32,338 nt of DNA. It comes from Chara braunii. Lineage: Eukaryota > Streptophyta > Charophyceae > Charales > Characeae. A program made the translations under genes and the position numbers. Positions 21,600-29,606 of this stretch are shown here, one piece after another; position 1 is the first letter of the stretch, and every line of letters begins with the position of its first letter. Below the pieces are notes generated by a model that saw only the letters and a list, made by a program, of their open reading frames with translations, was not told where the DNA came from and searched no databases. The DNA is taken from positions 4,117,494 to 4,149,831 of the forward strand of contig BFEA01000045.1 in NCBI GenBank assembly GCA_003427395.1, read 5' to 3'.

Positions 21600-21920
21600 G
21601 CATTACTCACCAAATATCGAAAATGGGGAGTGCATCTTCACCTAGAAGGTGGAAAGATACACTCGGACAGAGGACCTCGCTGTACTACCGTCTTCGCACG
21701 AATAGAACGCCCGGTCGTTTCAGCTGTATTCGGGGCGACTTTCAGTCCACATACAGCGATAAGACGGTAGTCACCGCATATGTAAAGATAGCGAGTGCAT
21801 CTTCACCTAAAATGTGGATAGATACCATCGGCTTTTCCTGTCTTTTTCAAGGTCCGAGAGTGTGTAAGATGGCGAGTGCATCTTCACCTAAAAGGTGGAT
21901 AGATCCAGTAGGCTTTTCTT
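21600..21920 (+). repeat. Three copies of a GAGTGCATCTTCACCTA hairpin motif
   Basis: GAGTGCATCTTCACCTA(G/A)AA(G/T)GTGGA(A/T)AGAT occurs at about 21627, 21790 and 21872. Its halves (ATCTTCACC and GGTGGAAAGAT) are partly complementary. The last two are 82 bp apart and share a following GGCTTTTC. The first copy is preceded by TACTCACCAAAT, as in palindromic family B at 23035. Confidence 0.65.
21690..21775. repeat. Palindromic element family A, rearranged copy
   Basis: CGTCTTCGCACGAATAGAAC-GCCCGGTCGTTTCAGCTGTATTCGGGGCGACTTTCAGTC...CATACAGCGATAA contains one outer arm, joined to the centre in the orientation opposite to that at 22733-22843. Confidence 0.5.
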
Positions 21921-21990
21921 AATCTTTTATCACCGTTGGAGAGTGGTGGAGCGAGGCCCATATTCACCACACATATCCCGCTGGCGTAGG

Positions 21991-22069
21991 GCCTCGCCGC
22001 ACCGCTCGCCAAACGTCAACATTTTGAATGTTTCAGGACCTGTCATCGTGGCGAGTGGTGCGGCGAGGC
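21991..22069. repeat. 21-bp inverted repeat (20/21), stem-loop
   Basis: The arms GCCTCGCCGCACCGCTCGCCA (21991-22011) and its complement at 22049-22069 differ at one base around a 37-base loop. An overlapping weaker pair joins GAGTGGTGGAGCGAGGCCC near 21940 to GGGCCTCGCCGCACCGCTC at 21989-22007, giving alternative foldings. Confidence 0.8.
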
Positions 22070-22365
22070 ACTGACTATGGAATGGGAGGCAAGTGAGCAT
22101 GGGGAGGTGTTTGACATGTGTGCGGCAAGCGAGGAGGGCTCCGCCGTGCGCGAGCGCGGCGAGTGAGGAGGCAATGCTCGCACCAGGACTTTTCCCGCTG
22201 AACGTGGTCGGAATGTGTGGCGAGATAGAACTGTTGTTCCCTTTCCACTCTCTTTTTTATTTTTATTTCATATTTGATTACTTCTCTACCACTTATGTAG
22301 CGCAGTTTTGTCTGTTTTTCAGCAAAGATGCAGTCAAAGATGATATGGGATTTGAAGCCTGAATC

Positions 22366-22720
22366 GGGACGCGTTTGTTGCGAGGTGCAGAAAATCGCGA
22401 TTGACCTGCTATTCTGCATCTCCGCAATGAAACACGTCCAGATGCAGGCGCTTAATCCAATCCTCTTCGCTAGTGGGACCTCGCTCCTGACGAGCGCAGA
22501 TGGGCAGGAAACTCGCCTCTCCCCCTCCCCCTGGGGACCTTCCCCTGGGACGAGGTCCTTCGGGCTGGACGCGTTTGTGGCGAGGTGCAGAAGTCTGCGA
22601 TCGATCTGCTTTTCTGCACCTCCGCAGTAAAACAAGTCCAGATTCAGGCGCTCGATCGACTCCTCTTTGCTACAGGTAGTGTGGACCTCGCCCCTGGCGA
22701 GCGCAGACGGGCAGGAAATT
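22366..22720. repeat. About 202-bp direct repeat, two copies, each with a palindrome
   Basis: GACGCGTTTGT-G-CGAGGTGCAGAA...CTGCACCTCCGCA-T-AAACA-GTCCAGAT-CAGGCGCT...GAGCGCAGA-GGGCAGGAAA occurs from about 22369 and from about 22570. The second copy has perfect arms GAGGTGCAGAA/TTCTGCACCTC. Frames in both copies read similarly (for example AIDLLFC-SA-K), but nothing indicates a protein family. Confidence 0.75.
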
Positions 22721-22732
22721 ATATTTTTATGG

Positions 22733-22843
22733 CCATCGTCTTCAACCGAATAGAACACCCGGTCATTATCGCTGCATCTAGACTGAAAGGTGACCCAAAT
22801 ACAGAAATGAAGACCGGGCGTTGTATTCGGGTGATGGAGACGG
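22733..22843. repeat. Palindromic element family A, complete copy (MITE-like)
   Basis: The left arm (22733-22779, CCATCGTCTTCAACCGAATA...) and right arm (22796-22843) are inverted repeats of about 47 bp with scattered mismatches, around a centre AGACTGAAAGGTGACCC. It has the size and shape of a foldback or MITE element. Target-site duplications were not clear. Confidence 0.7.
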
Positions 22844-23005
22844 TAGCGCAGTTTTATTGCCGAAACGAGGGGCGAAGTACCACTTAACCCGAATGATCGA
22901 TTTCTGACCGCAGATTTGGAAGATCAACGACCAGAAATCAGGGATCAGCGGCAGTGGGACTTGGCCCGAGGACACACACTTTGACGTCGATGCTTCTGTC
23001 CTCCT

Positions 23006-23135
23006 CAAGAGTATGAGCCTCGCTCAGCTACTCACCAAATGTGCAAAATGAATGAATCTTTCGCTAGAACATGGAGAGATACACCGCCATATTTTCTCTT
23101 TTGTGCACGTGGTGAGAAGTGGATCGAGGCCCTAT
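23006..23135 (+). repeat. Palindromic element family B, copy 1
   Basis: GAGCCTCGCTCAGCTACTCACCAAATGTGCAAAA at the left is the imperfect inverted complement of TTTTGTGCACGTGGTGAGAAGTGGATCGAGGCCC at the right. The centre (ATCTTTCGCTAGAACATGGAGAGATACACC) is shared with 19622-19765. A fragment of the centre also appears near 7245-7280, outside this intron. Confidence 0.65.
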
Positions 23136-23261
23136 TGGTCCTGAACAAGCTCTTTTTTTTTTTGAACCGAAGAAAAGAAGGCGCGGTAAAAGGCCGGACT
23201 TTATCCGATAATGATGATTTGGCGGGAAGAGTCCAGGTGGTCAAGTGTAGACCGCAGTTTC

Positions 23262-23410
23262 GCTTTTTCTCCCGCCATCTTCATCTTCATCTCCATCTCC
23301 ATCCCCAGAGACACCAACATCGACAGCGACTCGAAGGACTTGAGTATAGATGTTGCCATCTCCATCTCCATCCCCATCGACAGCGACAGCGACTCGAAGG
23401 AGTGGATTAT
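23262..23410. repeat. CATCTC hexamer repeat, duplicated block
   Basis: CATCTCCATCTCCATCCCC followed by a GACAGCGACTCGAAGGA block occurs twice, about 64 bp apart. Asp/Ser- or Asp/Gly-rich frames on either strand are products of the repeat. Confidence 0.8.
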
Positions 23411-23504
23411 AGATGGAGAACAAGAAAATGAGTTGTTGGAGAGGGGGGGAGGTATATTGAAAAGAAGATGGAGACGACGGTAATCAGCAGCCGTCACCGG
23501 AGGA

Positions 23505-23580
23505 TAATGTCGCTGTATCTAGACTGAAAGTCGCATGAAATAGGGCTATAATGATCGGGCGCTCATAGAATGAATGGATC
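23505..23580. repeat. Palindromic element family A, partial copy
   Basis: GTCGCTGTATCTAGACTGAAAGTCGC...ATAATGATCGGGCG-TCATAGAAT matches the centre and one arm of 22733-22843. The other arm is degraded. Confidence 0.5.
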
Positions 23581-23848
23581 CATCTTCGTCGAGTCGTCCC
23601 GTCTTCCTCGTCTCTGATGTGAAGCATCCTATCATTGTGTCGGTGCTCCATTTGGTGACCAGTTTCCCTGACGTAATTCACGAATGACCCATCCGTTTGA
23701 TAATCTATTTAATAGTCCAATTTCGCTGACCGAATTTAATAAGCCATCTAGTAAAAGTTATATATAAACTGGACTTGACCAAGTGATTTCTGGATGGCCT
23801 GACTTTCTTCGTCAATTGGTTGTTTTATCGTGCGGGTGATGCGCGCAG

Positions 23849-23947
23849 CTTAATTGGTACAAGGCAGAGGTTCGTCGGCTTGCGGAGTCGGAGACGGAGA
23901 TCCAGGCGCTGTCTATGAATTACGTCAAGTTGTTGAAGGAAAAAGAG
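23849..23947 (+). CDS. GC3/GC4-like: Golgin candidate 3/4-type protein, exon 2
   Basis: A 33-codon exon, phase 0 at both ends, joined in frame to exon 1. It reads LNWYKAEVRRLAESE, then TEIQALSMNYVKLLKEKE. Plant GC3/GC4 proteins have the same block in the same order and spacing (YKAEIKRLQ-ESE-EIKALS-NYAALLKEKE), which is their first strong coiled coil. Acceptor GCGCGCAG at 23841-23848; donor GAG|GTAGAT at 23948. The match is too long and specific to be chance and sets the family call. It would sit directly after the N-terminal membrane-proximal segment of this cytosolic Golgi tether. Confidence 0.9.
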
Positions 23948-24007
23948 GTAGATGCACTGCACCCAGCGTGTGCTCCGCAACCCCAAGCGCGGCATGCCTG
24001 GCATTTA

Positions 24008-24170
24008 CCTCCTTCCCTCCCCCCCCTCCTCTCCGGCTTCCCCCTTGAACCACAAGAAAAGTGAAACCCGCCATCGACCTTCCCCGGCCACTCTCCTCCC
24101 CTCTCTCCCCCCCCTCCCTCTCCTCCGCCCCCCACTCTTTCATAAACGACGAACAGTCTCGTACAGTAAT
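24008..24170. other. Pyrimidine-rich C/T tract
   Basis: C- and T-rich sequence with several runs of 5-8 C, within intron 2. It gives long low-complexity frames on both strands. No gene is seen. Confidence 0.7.
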
Positions 24171-24186
24171 GCTTTTTTGTTGGAGT

Positions 24187-24318
24187 TGCACACTCACACA
24201 CCCACACACCCACACCCACACCCACACCCACACCCACGCCCACGCCCACACCCACACGCCCACACACCTACACACCCACACACGCACACACCCACACACC
24301 CACACACCAACACCCACC
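24187..24318. repeat. (CACACC)n-type microsatellite
   Basis: CACACC/CACGCC hexamers and octamers run for about 130 bases. The His/Pro-rich and Gly/Val-rich open frames are artefacts. Confidence 0.95.
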
Positions 24319-24471
24319 AGCAAGAAGGGGAAATAAGGGGAAAAACTCGAGGAAGCGTGCGGCGATATATGGCCATCTCTCTTGGGAAGGGGTCCTTATG
24401 GTCAACGGGTTTGTTCTACAGACCGTGAAGGGTCTTTAGGGCATTCAGGGGTTGATCTTCCGACGGGTGGG

Positions 24472-24512
<41 letters not shown>
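24472..24512. repeat. (GT)n microsatellite
   Basis: About 19 GT units, followed by a G-rich stretch with G8 and G6 runs to 24560. Confidence 0.95.
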
Positions 24513-24513
<1 letters not shown>

Positions 24514-24607
24514 AAGGGGGCAGGGGAAAGAAGGGGGGGGGTACAGGGGGGCGGGGGGAAGAAGGGACGCGGAGTGGTGTTTAATTATATAATATCTTTT
24601 TTATTAC

Positions 24608-24932
24608 CTAGTATGTAAAATATAGATACAGATGACATAATGCTGTGGAGAGTTGGGCGAAACACACTATAAGAAGGGGTTCGTCCGCCGATGCAGCTTG
24701 ACTTCGATTTATTTGCTCCAATGCCTCTCGACGTTTGTGCAGGGTTGCCGTGGAGAAAGACCTCCCAGAAAAAAATGTAGCTCGCAAAATGTTTGATTTA
24801 ATGGAGTCTAATTTCTCTGAAGAAAGGAATGTTATTTCAAAGGAAGAAAACGTAGCTGTAGCTTGCCAGCAGTCTTTTCTAATCAATGCCTCCTCCTCGG
24901 CAAATCACAGGGAGGGAGGAGGCTCCTCATAA
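24608..24932. other. Coding-like segment, strand and family uncertain
   Basis: A 92-codon - strand frame (24608-24886) and a 65-codon + strand frame (24735-24932) overlap, and both have protein-like composition (- strand includes STATLHKRREALEQINRSQ; + strand includes KNVARKMFDLMESNFSEE). Such symmetry is common in decayed transposon sequence. I recognise no domain in either. It does not fit the golgin family order, so it is not treated as a golgin exon. Confidence 0.2.
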
Positions 24933-25722
24933 CCAGCCTCAGGTGGAAGCTGCCTGCCTCTCCTGATGACTGAATGCTTGCTGCTATGACCAGTAGCCGC
25001 ATTAACGTGAGGTCATCCCTCCGCTTGATCTACTGACGGAACGAGGAAAGTGGCGATGTATCTTTACTGTTTTTATGGAACGGATACATGAAAGCAGCGA
25101 GGCCCAAAGTCTGTGGGTCTGTGGTTTGTGATGTGATTACTGTGTTTTGGATCCGCATCTCTTGGGATCCTATTTCCGTCCATCCCCCTCTTCGGCTACT
25201 CTGTCATCCTCCTGCGTTGTGGATGCGGGGTCCTCCTTGGTACTGTGGCTGGGGGGGGGCGTATGTTGTTCATCCTTTCACCCGCTCTTCACCCTTTTCC
25301 GAGAGTACGTCAAGATATTCCTCATTCTCCGTGTCTTCGTCCCTGCATTATGTTCCCCCTTCTCCTACTGCTGGCCTCTCCCCCCCGCTACCCTCGTCCC
25401 CTGCACTGTGTTCCCCCCTCTCCTAATGCTGCCCTCGTTTATCTCCGACTTCATACTCGTTGTCTTCTTGCTCCCTGGAGTGTGTTCCCCCCTCTCGTAC
25501 TGCTGCCGTCTTCCCCCCAATACCCTCCCACTGCTCCTCCGTCTCATTCACCTTGTCTCTGTGTGTGTGTGTATTTTCCCCGCCCCTTCCTCCCGTTCTT
25601 CCCTTTCCTTCCTTTGCTTCCCTTCCTTCCCTTCCTTCCCTTCCTCCCTGCATTTTGTTTCCCCCTCTCCTGCTGCTGCCCTCTTCGCCCTGATTCGTTC
25701 CTCCCAGTGCTCCTCATTCTCC

Positions 25723-25727
<5 letters not shown>
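24933..25727. other. Pyrimidine-rich low-complexity intron sequence
   Basis: C/T-rich DNA with loosely repeated TGTTCCCCC(T/C)CTCCTACTGCTG-like units near 25350, 25410, 25485 and 25658, and a CCTTCCCTTC run at 25615-25650. The long + strand frames here (25147-25854, 25245-26330) are low-complexity Ser/Pro/Leu artefacts. Confidence 0.6.
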
Positions 25728-25797
<70 letters not shown>

Positions 25798-25799
25798 AG
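25728..25799. repeat. (GT)n microsatellite
   Basis: About 31 GT units ending in GCGCGTGAGAGTGC. Preceded at 25561-25572 by a short separate GT run. Confidence 0.95.
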
Positions 25800-25910
25800 A
25801 GTGCATGCGTTGTTTCCCTTCCGTCCTTCCCGTCCTTTCTTGCCCTTGTTTTGATGTTGAGTATAGCAGGATCATATAAATATAGAGGTAGCAGAGAAAA
25901 TGCCCCTAGA

Positions 25911-26030
25911 TCTACATCTACATCTACACCTACTATAAGAACTGCTAAACGTCATAACTCACGGCCTGAATCTACATCTACATCTACACCTACTATAAGA
26001 ACTGCTAAACGTCATATCTCACGGCCTGAA
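25911..26030. repeat. Two tandem 60-bp repeats
   Basis: TCTACATCTACATCTACACC...CACGGCCTGAA occurs at 25911-25970 and 25971-26030 with one difference (CATAACTC versus CATATCTC). The near-identity indicates a recent duplication. It leads directly into the palindromic block that follows. Confidence 0.95.
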
Positions 26031-26210
26031 TCGCGTCGCGGACGGCCCAGATCGCAGGCCGATCAGAAAACTTCGCAGGCCGGTAACGCGTCGCGGACGG
26101 CCCAGATCGCAGGCCGATCAGAAAACTTTCTGATAGGCCTGCGATCTGGGCCGTCCGCGACGCGTTACCGGCCTGCAATTCGGGCCGTGAGTCGGGCCGT
26201 GAGACGTGCT
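26031..26210. repeat. Near-perfect palindrome with 50-bp arms, plus direct repeat
   Basis: The left arm 26075-26124 and right arm 26127-26176 are complementary at 49 of 50 positions with a 2-base spacer. The left part is itself duplicated: CGCGTCGCGGACGGCCCAG...GATCAGAAAACTT starts at 26032 and again at 26087. Beyond the right arm GGGCCGTGAG occurs twice, complementary to the CTCACGGCC in the 60-bp repeats, so the symmetry extends outward. Confidence 0.95.
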
Positions 26211-26227
26211 CTCCTTGGTTCTCATTG

Positions 26228-26268
<41 letters not shown>

Positions 26269-26269
26269 T
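26228..26269. repeat. Compound (CT)n(AC)n microsatellite
   Basis: CT units followed directly by AC units, the same order as at 4311-4420. Confidence 0.95.
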
Positions 26270-26289
26270 GCTCTCCTTTGCTGCTCGAC

Positions 26290-27200
26290 GGGGACTTGGG
26301 TGCCGTGCTTGGATTCGTGCTCATCATTGATCCGTGGATCCGTGCTTCGATTCGTGCTCTGTCCATTGGTGCTCATCGTGTTCTNTCCATTGGTGCTCAT
26401 NGTNTTCTCTCCATCGTGCTCATCGAGGATCCGTGCTTTTTTTTGGAGCACGACCACGTGCTCATCGTGGATCGTGCTTTTCGTCACCTGCTCATCGTGG
26501 ATCTGTGCTTTTGGTCACGTGCGGACCGTGGATCCGTGCTTTTCGTGCTCATCATCGTGGATTCGTGCGGGAACTTTGGTGCATGATAATGTGCTCATCT
26601 TCGATCCGTGCTTTTGGTGGTCTGTGCTCATCGTGCTCGGTGCTCATCGTGGATACGTGCTTTTCATGCTCATCGTCGATCCGTGCTTTTCGTGCCACGT
26701 GCTTTTCATGCTCATCGTAGATCCGTGCTTTTCGTGCCATCGTGGATACGTGCTTTTCATGCTCATCGGCGATCCGTGCTTTTCATGCTGATCATTGATC
26801 CGTGCTTTTCGTGCTCATCGTTGATACGTGCTTTTCATGCTCATCATTGATCCGTGCTTTTTGTGCTCATCGTTGATACGTGCTTTTCGTACTCATCATC
26901 GATCCGTGCTTTTCATGCTCGGTGATCACCGTGGATGCGTGCTCATCGTGAATCCATCCTGACGTGCTCATCGTGAATCCATCCACCGGTGATCACCGTG
27001 GATGCGTGCTTTTCATGCTCGGTGCTCATCGTGAATCCATCCAGACGTGCTCATCATTGATCCGTGATTTTCATGCTCATCCAGACGTGGTCACCGTGGA
27101 TGCGTGCTCACCGTGGATGCGTGCTTACCGTGGATGCGTGCTCACCGTGGATGCGTGCTCATGGTGAATCCATCCAGACGTGCTTTTGGTGCTCATCATC
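26290..27200. repeat. 26-bp minisatellite with 17-bp variant
   Basis: The unit is close to GATCCGTGCTTTTC-TGCTCATCGT; exact 26-bp steps are seen at 26823, 26849 and 26875. From about 27090 a 17-bp variant (CACCGTGGATGCGTGCT) repeats four times. Ambiguous bases occur at 26385, 26401 and 26404. Since 26 is not a multiple of 3, a frame passes through all three readings, and several frames on both strands stay open (for example 26225-26791). They are not genes. Confidence 0.93.
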
Positions 27201-27239
27201 GGCCCTCCCTTCTTCCTCCCTTTCTCCTTCCTTCTTCAG

Positions 27240-27803
27240 ATTGGCTGTTACCCCGTGGCTCCTCTCTCTACTAGCAACACCGTCAGCAATTTGGTTGAAG
27301 AAAGAGGGATGAATGTGGACACTACCTGCAGAAGATGTCAGTGGGCCTTTGAGTCCTCAGGCCACCTATGGTGGGACTGTCCAGCCTCAGCCCGAATCTG
27401 GAAATGGTGGTCGAAAGCCTGGGAGAGGCTGTCCAACAATGCCCTTCAGTGGGACAAATTGTGGGTACTGCTCGGAGGAATTCCGCAGAACCTCCAATTA
27501 GATGAGGGCTGGGGATACATCGCTCAGGTAACCGGAGCGATTGGCCTTGCAGTGATCTGGTCGGGTCGGAACAAACTGATCTTCAGTTCAGAGGACGTGG
27601 CAGGCAAGGAACAAATCAATCTGTTCAAACTTCAGATCCGGAATGCTATTGCAGCGGACTGGAGGAGGAAAGTGGAGAGAGCGTCAGATAAGCAGACGGG
27701 TAGGAGATGGTTTGGAAACACGTGGGGTAACAGTGGCAGTTTGGTAACGGTCAAGTGTGACAGAATGCTGGTTTTCTCGGATTGGTTGCTAAAGGGAGGG
27801 TAG
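27240..27803 (+). pseudogene. 3' end of a non-LTR retrotransposon (LINE) ORF2: zinc-knuckle domain
   Basis: An open frame to TAG at 27801-27803 carries an N-terminal SNTVSNLVEERGMN, then CRRC ... SSGHLWWDC and ARIWKWW. This is the C-x2-C ... H-x4-C arrangement of the zf-RVT zinc-binding domain that follows the reverse transcriptase in plant-type LINEs. After it comes a Trp/Ile-rich region (GAIGLAVIWSGRNKLIF) typical of the family's C-terminus. Similarity begins abruptly after the minisatellite, so endonuclease and RT domains are missing: a 5'-truncated insertion, as usual for LINEs. The frame itself is intact. It sits in golgin intron 2 in sense orientation. The true 5' boundary is approximate. 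Confidence 0.75.
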
Positions 27804-28115
27804 GATAGCGAGAGAGGTGACTACCAACCAGGTGCACTCAGTTGTTATTTCCGCAGTAGGAAGTAAGAGGGATTGAGAGGGTTGGCGAGTGCCCAGGTGT
27901 AGGAGGACTGAGTTCCACCCTGACGTTTTAGTCGGGGTTTTGAGGGGGTCTTACCCCGACCTGTAAGTAGGTTAGTTTAGATTCGTTGTTTGGTTGTTTT
28001 CCTTTTTTAGTTTGCCTGTATTGGTTCATGATGTTTCTTTCGGTTGCTCTTGATTTTAAGGCTCTGCCTAGTGTTGTTGGGGTAAAACCCACATAAAAAT
28101 GGTCCCAGCAGTGAC
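27804..28115 (+). mobile_element. Probable LINE 3' UTR
   Basis: Non-coding, G/T-rich sequence directly after the LINE stop codon. It includes GTCGGGGTTTTGAGGGGGTCTTACCCCGAC, a potential hairpin (GTCGGGGT near 27931 and ACCCCGAC at 27953-27960). It ends near GTAAAACCCACATAAAAATGG. The exact 3' end and target-site duplication are not resolved. Confidence 0.5.
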
Positions 28116-28185
28116 GCTATCCTTTCCGGGTTGTTTGTGAGGAATTCCCGGCCTCATGGTTTTCATGATAATGGATTCCTTGCTT

Positions 28186-28192
28186 CCCCCCC

Positions 28193-28223
<31 letters not shown>

Positions 28224-28231
28224 AAAAAAAA
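28186..28231. repeat. C28-A18 homopolymer junction
   Basis: Twenty-eight C (28186-28213) followed immediately by eighteen A (28214-28231). The open frames here (poly-Pro/Lys) are artefacts. Confidence 0.97.
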
Positions 28232-28680
28232 GATCTCACACCTTTACATCTACCCAGTTTGCACTGATGCTTCACCCCCCACCCCCCACCCCCACCCCTC
28301 GTTTCAGGAAATGCAAAGAAGCAAGGCTCTTATTTTACAAACAATTTGCTCTTCCGCTAGGCTGTTCTGAACTCATTGCAAGAGGCATGAGGACCCGTTA
28401 GGCGACATAGGGACGGCATTGGAGCAACTCACCTTCGGCGTTATGAAGCCAAATGACTTTAGCTGCCTCTACCCTCTGTTCTGGGAAGGGAAAATCAAGA
28501 TTCCACTGGTGTCCCCTGCCTTCCCCCCTTCCCCTTTCCCCTCCGTGCCCCTCTGCGCTGAATCAGTTTTCACCTTTGCAGAGGCAGATGCAGATCCCGG
28601 GGTTTGATCCCCAGACCTCACCTCACCCATGTACAGTATCGAGTTGACCCTTGAGTGTTTGAACCCGTGACCTGTGTTTC
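28232..28680. other. Intron sequence, nothing identified
   Basis: C-rich CACCCCCCACC sequence at 28274-28300, then ordinary sequence with short frames and no domain. Confidence 0.5.
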
Positions 28681-29500
28681 ATGAGTTGTTGTTTGTCTGT
28701 CGTAGGACTGTGTGGACATAGGGATTCGATCTGTAGACCTGTCGAGTAGAGGTCTTAGAGAGTTCCAGAAGTCGTAGCTGTAGATGTTCTGAAGGGTCAA
28801 AGTCGTAGCTGCTACACTCCTGAGAGGTCAAGGTCGTAGCTGCTACAGTCCCGAAAGGCCAAGTCCACAGACTTCCGGAAGGTCCGGAAGTGGCCTTTCG
28901 CAGCTTGCTCACGTTTTAGACTGAGGCAAGTGGGCAAGTGGTGGACCAACTGCAGTACGTTCGCAGTACGATAGCGGTAGGTTAGCAGTGCGTCCCCAGG
29001 CAGTCAGCAGTGCGTTCCAGTCAGTCCCAGTCCAGTCCAGCAAGTACCACCAGGGACTATGTGTACCATCGGCCGATGGAAAGGGGCAGACCAACGAGTT
29101 ACAGAAGTATAAATCAAGAGGCAGCGCACAGCCATTCATTCATTCCTGCGGAAGCCATGCGGAAGCGCTNCCACGGTGACTTGTGCGAGGTGGTCTNCAN
29201 AGGAGCCTGAAGTCGAAGTGGGCTGAAGGGAGTTAGCGCAGCCATAGCTGCTTGTAGACTAGAGTTAGCTGGCGGCCATAGCTGCCATAGTTAGTGATAG
29301 GTGTGTATTCGTGTGTGTGCAGAGTTGTGTGTGGAGTATCCAGGGTGATCCGGAGTTGAAGTGTGAAGCGAACAGTGGTGTTGGACACAGTGACAAGAGT
29401 TGCGATGTGTGGGTGCTGATGCACCATAGCCTGTTGAAGCGAGCTTACATCTGAACTGTGTCTTGGTTTCCATATCTTCGAGCTTTGAGTTGGGCGCTAT
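28680..29500 (+). mobile_element. Possible solo-LTR-like segment
   Basis: A TATAAATC box at 29109-29116 is followed about 25 bases later by CATTCATTCATTCCTGCGG, then by repetitive GT-rich and GTTAGC/CATAGCTGC-repeated sequence, resembling the U3-R-U5 layout of plant LTRs. No matched TG...CA ends, target duplication, primer-binding site or second LTR was found, so this is tentative. Three ambiguous bases occur at 29170, 29197 and 29200. Confidence 0.25.
28771..28864. repeat. 31-bp tandem repeat, three copies
   Basis: GTCGTAGCTG-(T/C)-(A/T)... units start at 28771, 28802 and 28833, each ending in a GA-(A/G)-RGGYCAA-like block. Confidence 0.85.
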
Positions 29501-29606
29501 GTGCCAGTGTGATTCACCATCTGTTTGTATGCATCTGAATTGACGAAGTATGCGAGTCTGATTGCAGCGCCCCTTGTGTTAATTTTTCTCCTTTTTTCTT
29601 GCATAG

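Larger units (their letters stand above)
19441..23848 (+). other. Golgin intron 1 (about 4.4 kb), repeat-filled
   Basis: Bounded by CAG|GTGAGC and GCGCGCAG|CTT. A CTGAC branch-point-like site lies at 23799-23803, and a modest TTGTTTTATCG pyrimidine tract follows. The intron holds palindromic elements (19495-19572, 19622-19765, 21690-21775, 22733-22843, 23006-23135, 23505-23580), tandem repeats (20466-20610, 20880-21115, 22369-22720) and hexamer repeats (23262-23410). An additional small exon cannot be excluded. Long frames inside, such as 22075-22758 on the - strand, follow the repeats. Confidence 0.7.
23948..29606 (+). other. Golgin intron 2 (about 5.7 kb), repeat-filled
   Basis: Bounded by GAG|GTAGAT and a very good acceptor, TTTTTCTCCTTTTTTCTTGCATAG. 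Because the protein continues in phase and in family order from exon 2 to exon 3, everything between is interpreted as intron: CA/GT microsatellites, direct repeats and a large palindrome, a 26-bp minisatellite, a LINE 3' end, a C/A homopolymer junction and a possible LTR-like segment. Confidence 0.65.

Noticed and set aside
22075-22758. 227-codon - strand open frame
   Set aside because: It spans the 202-bp direct repeat inside golgin intron 1. Repeated segments (NLDLFYCGGAEKQ-like) come from the duplicated DNA, and no family is recognised.
23920-24428. Gly/Val- and His/Pro-rich frames
   Set aside because: Artefacts of the CACACC microsatellite and the adjacent C/T tract.
24735-24932. Additional golgin exon
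   Set aside because: Exon 2 and exon 3 already join in phase and in the family's order. This segment lacks golgin similarity and overlaps an equally good opposite-strand frame.
25147-26330. 235- and 361-codon + strand open frames
   Set aside because: They read through C/T-rich DNA, GT microsatellite (Cys-Val repeats) and 60-bp repeats; no domain is present.
26206-26850. Several overlapping open frames over 26-bp repeats
   Set aside because: They are read-throughs of a minisatellite in all frames on both strands.
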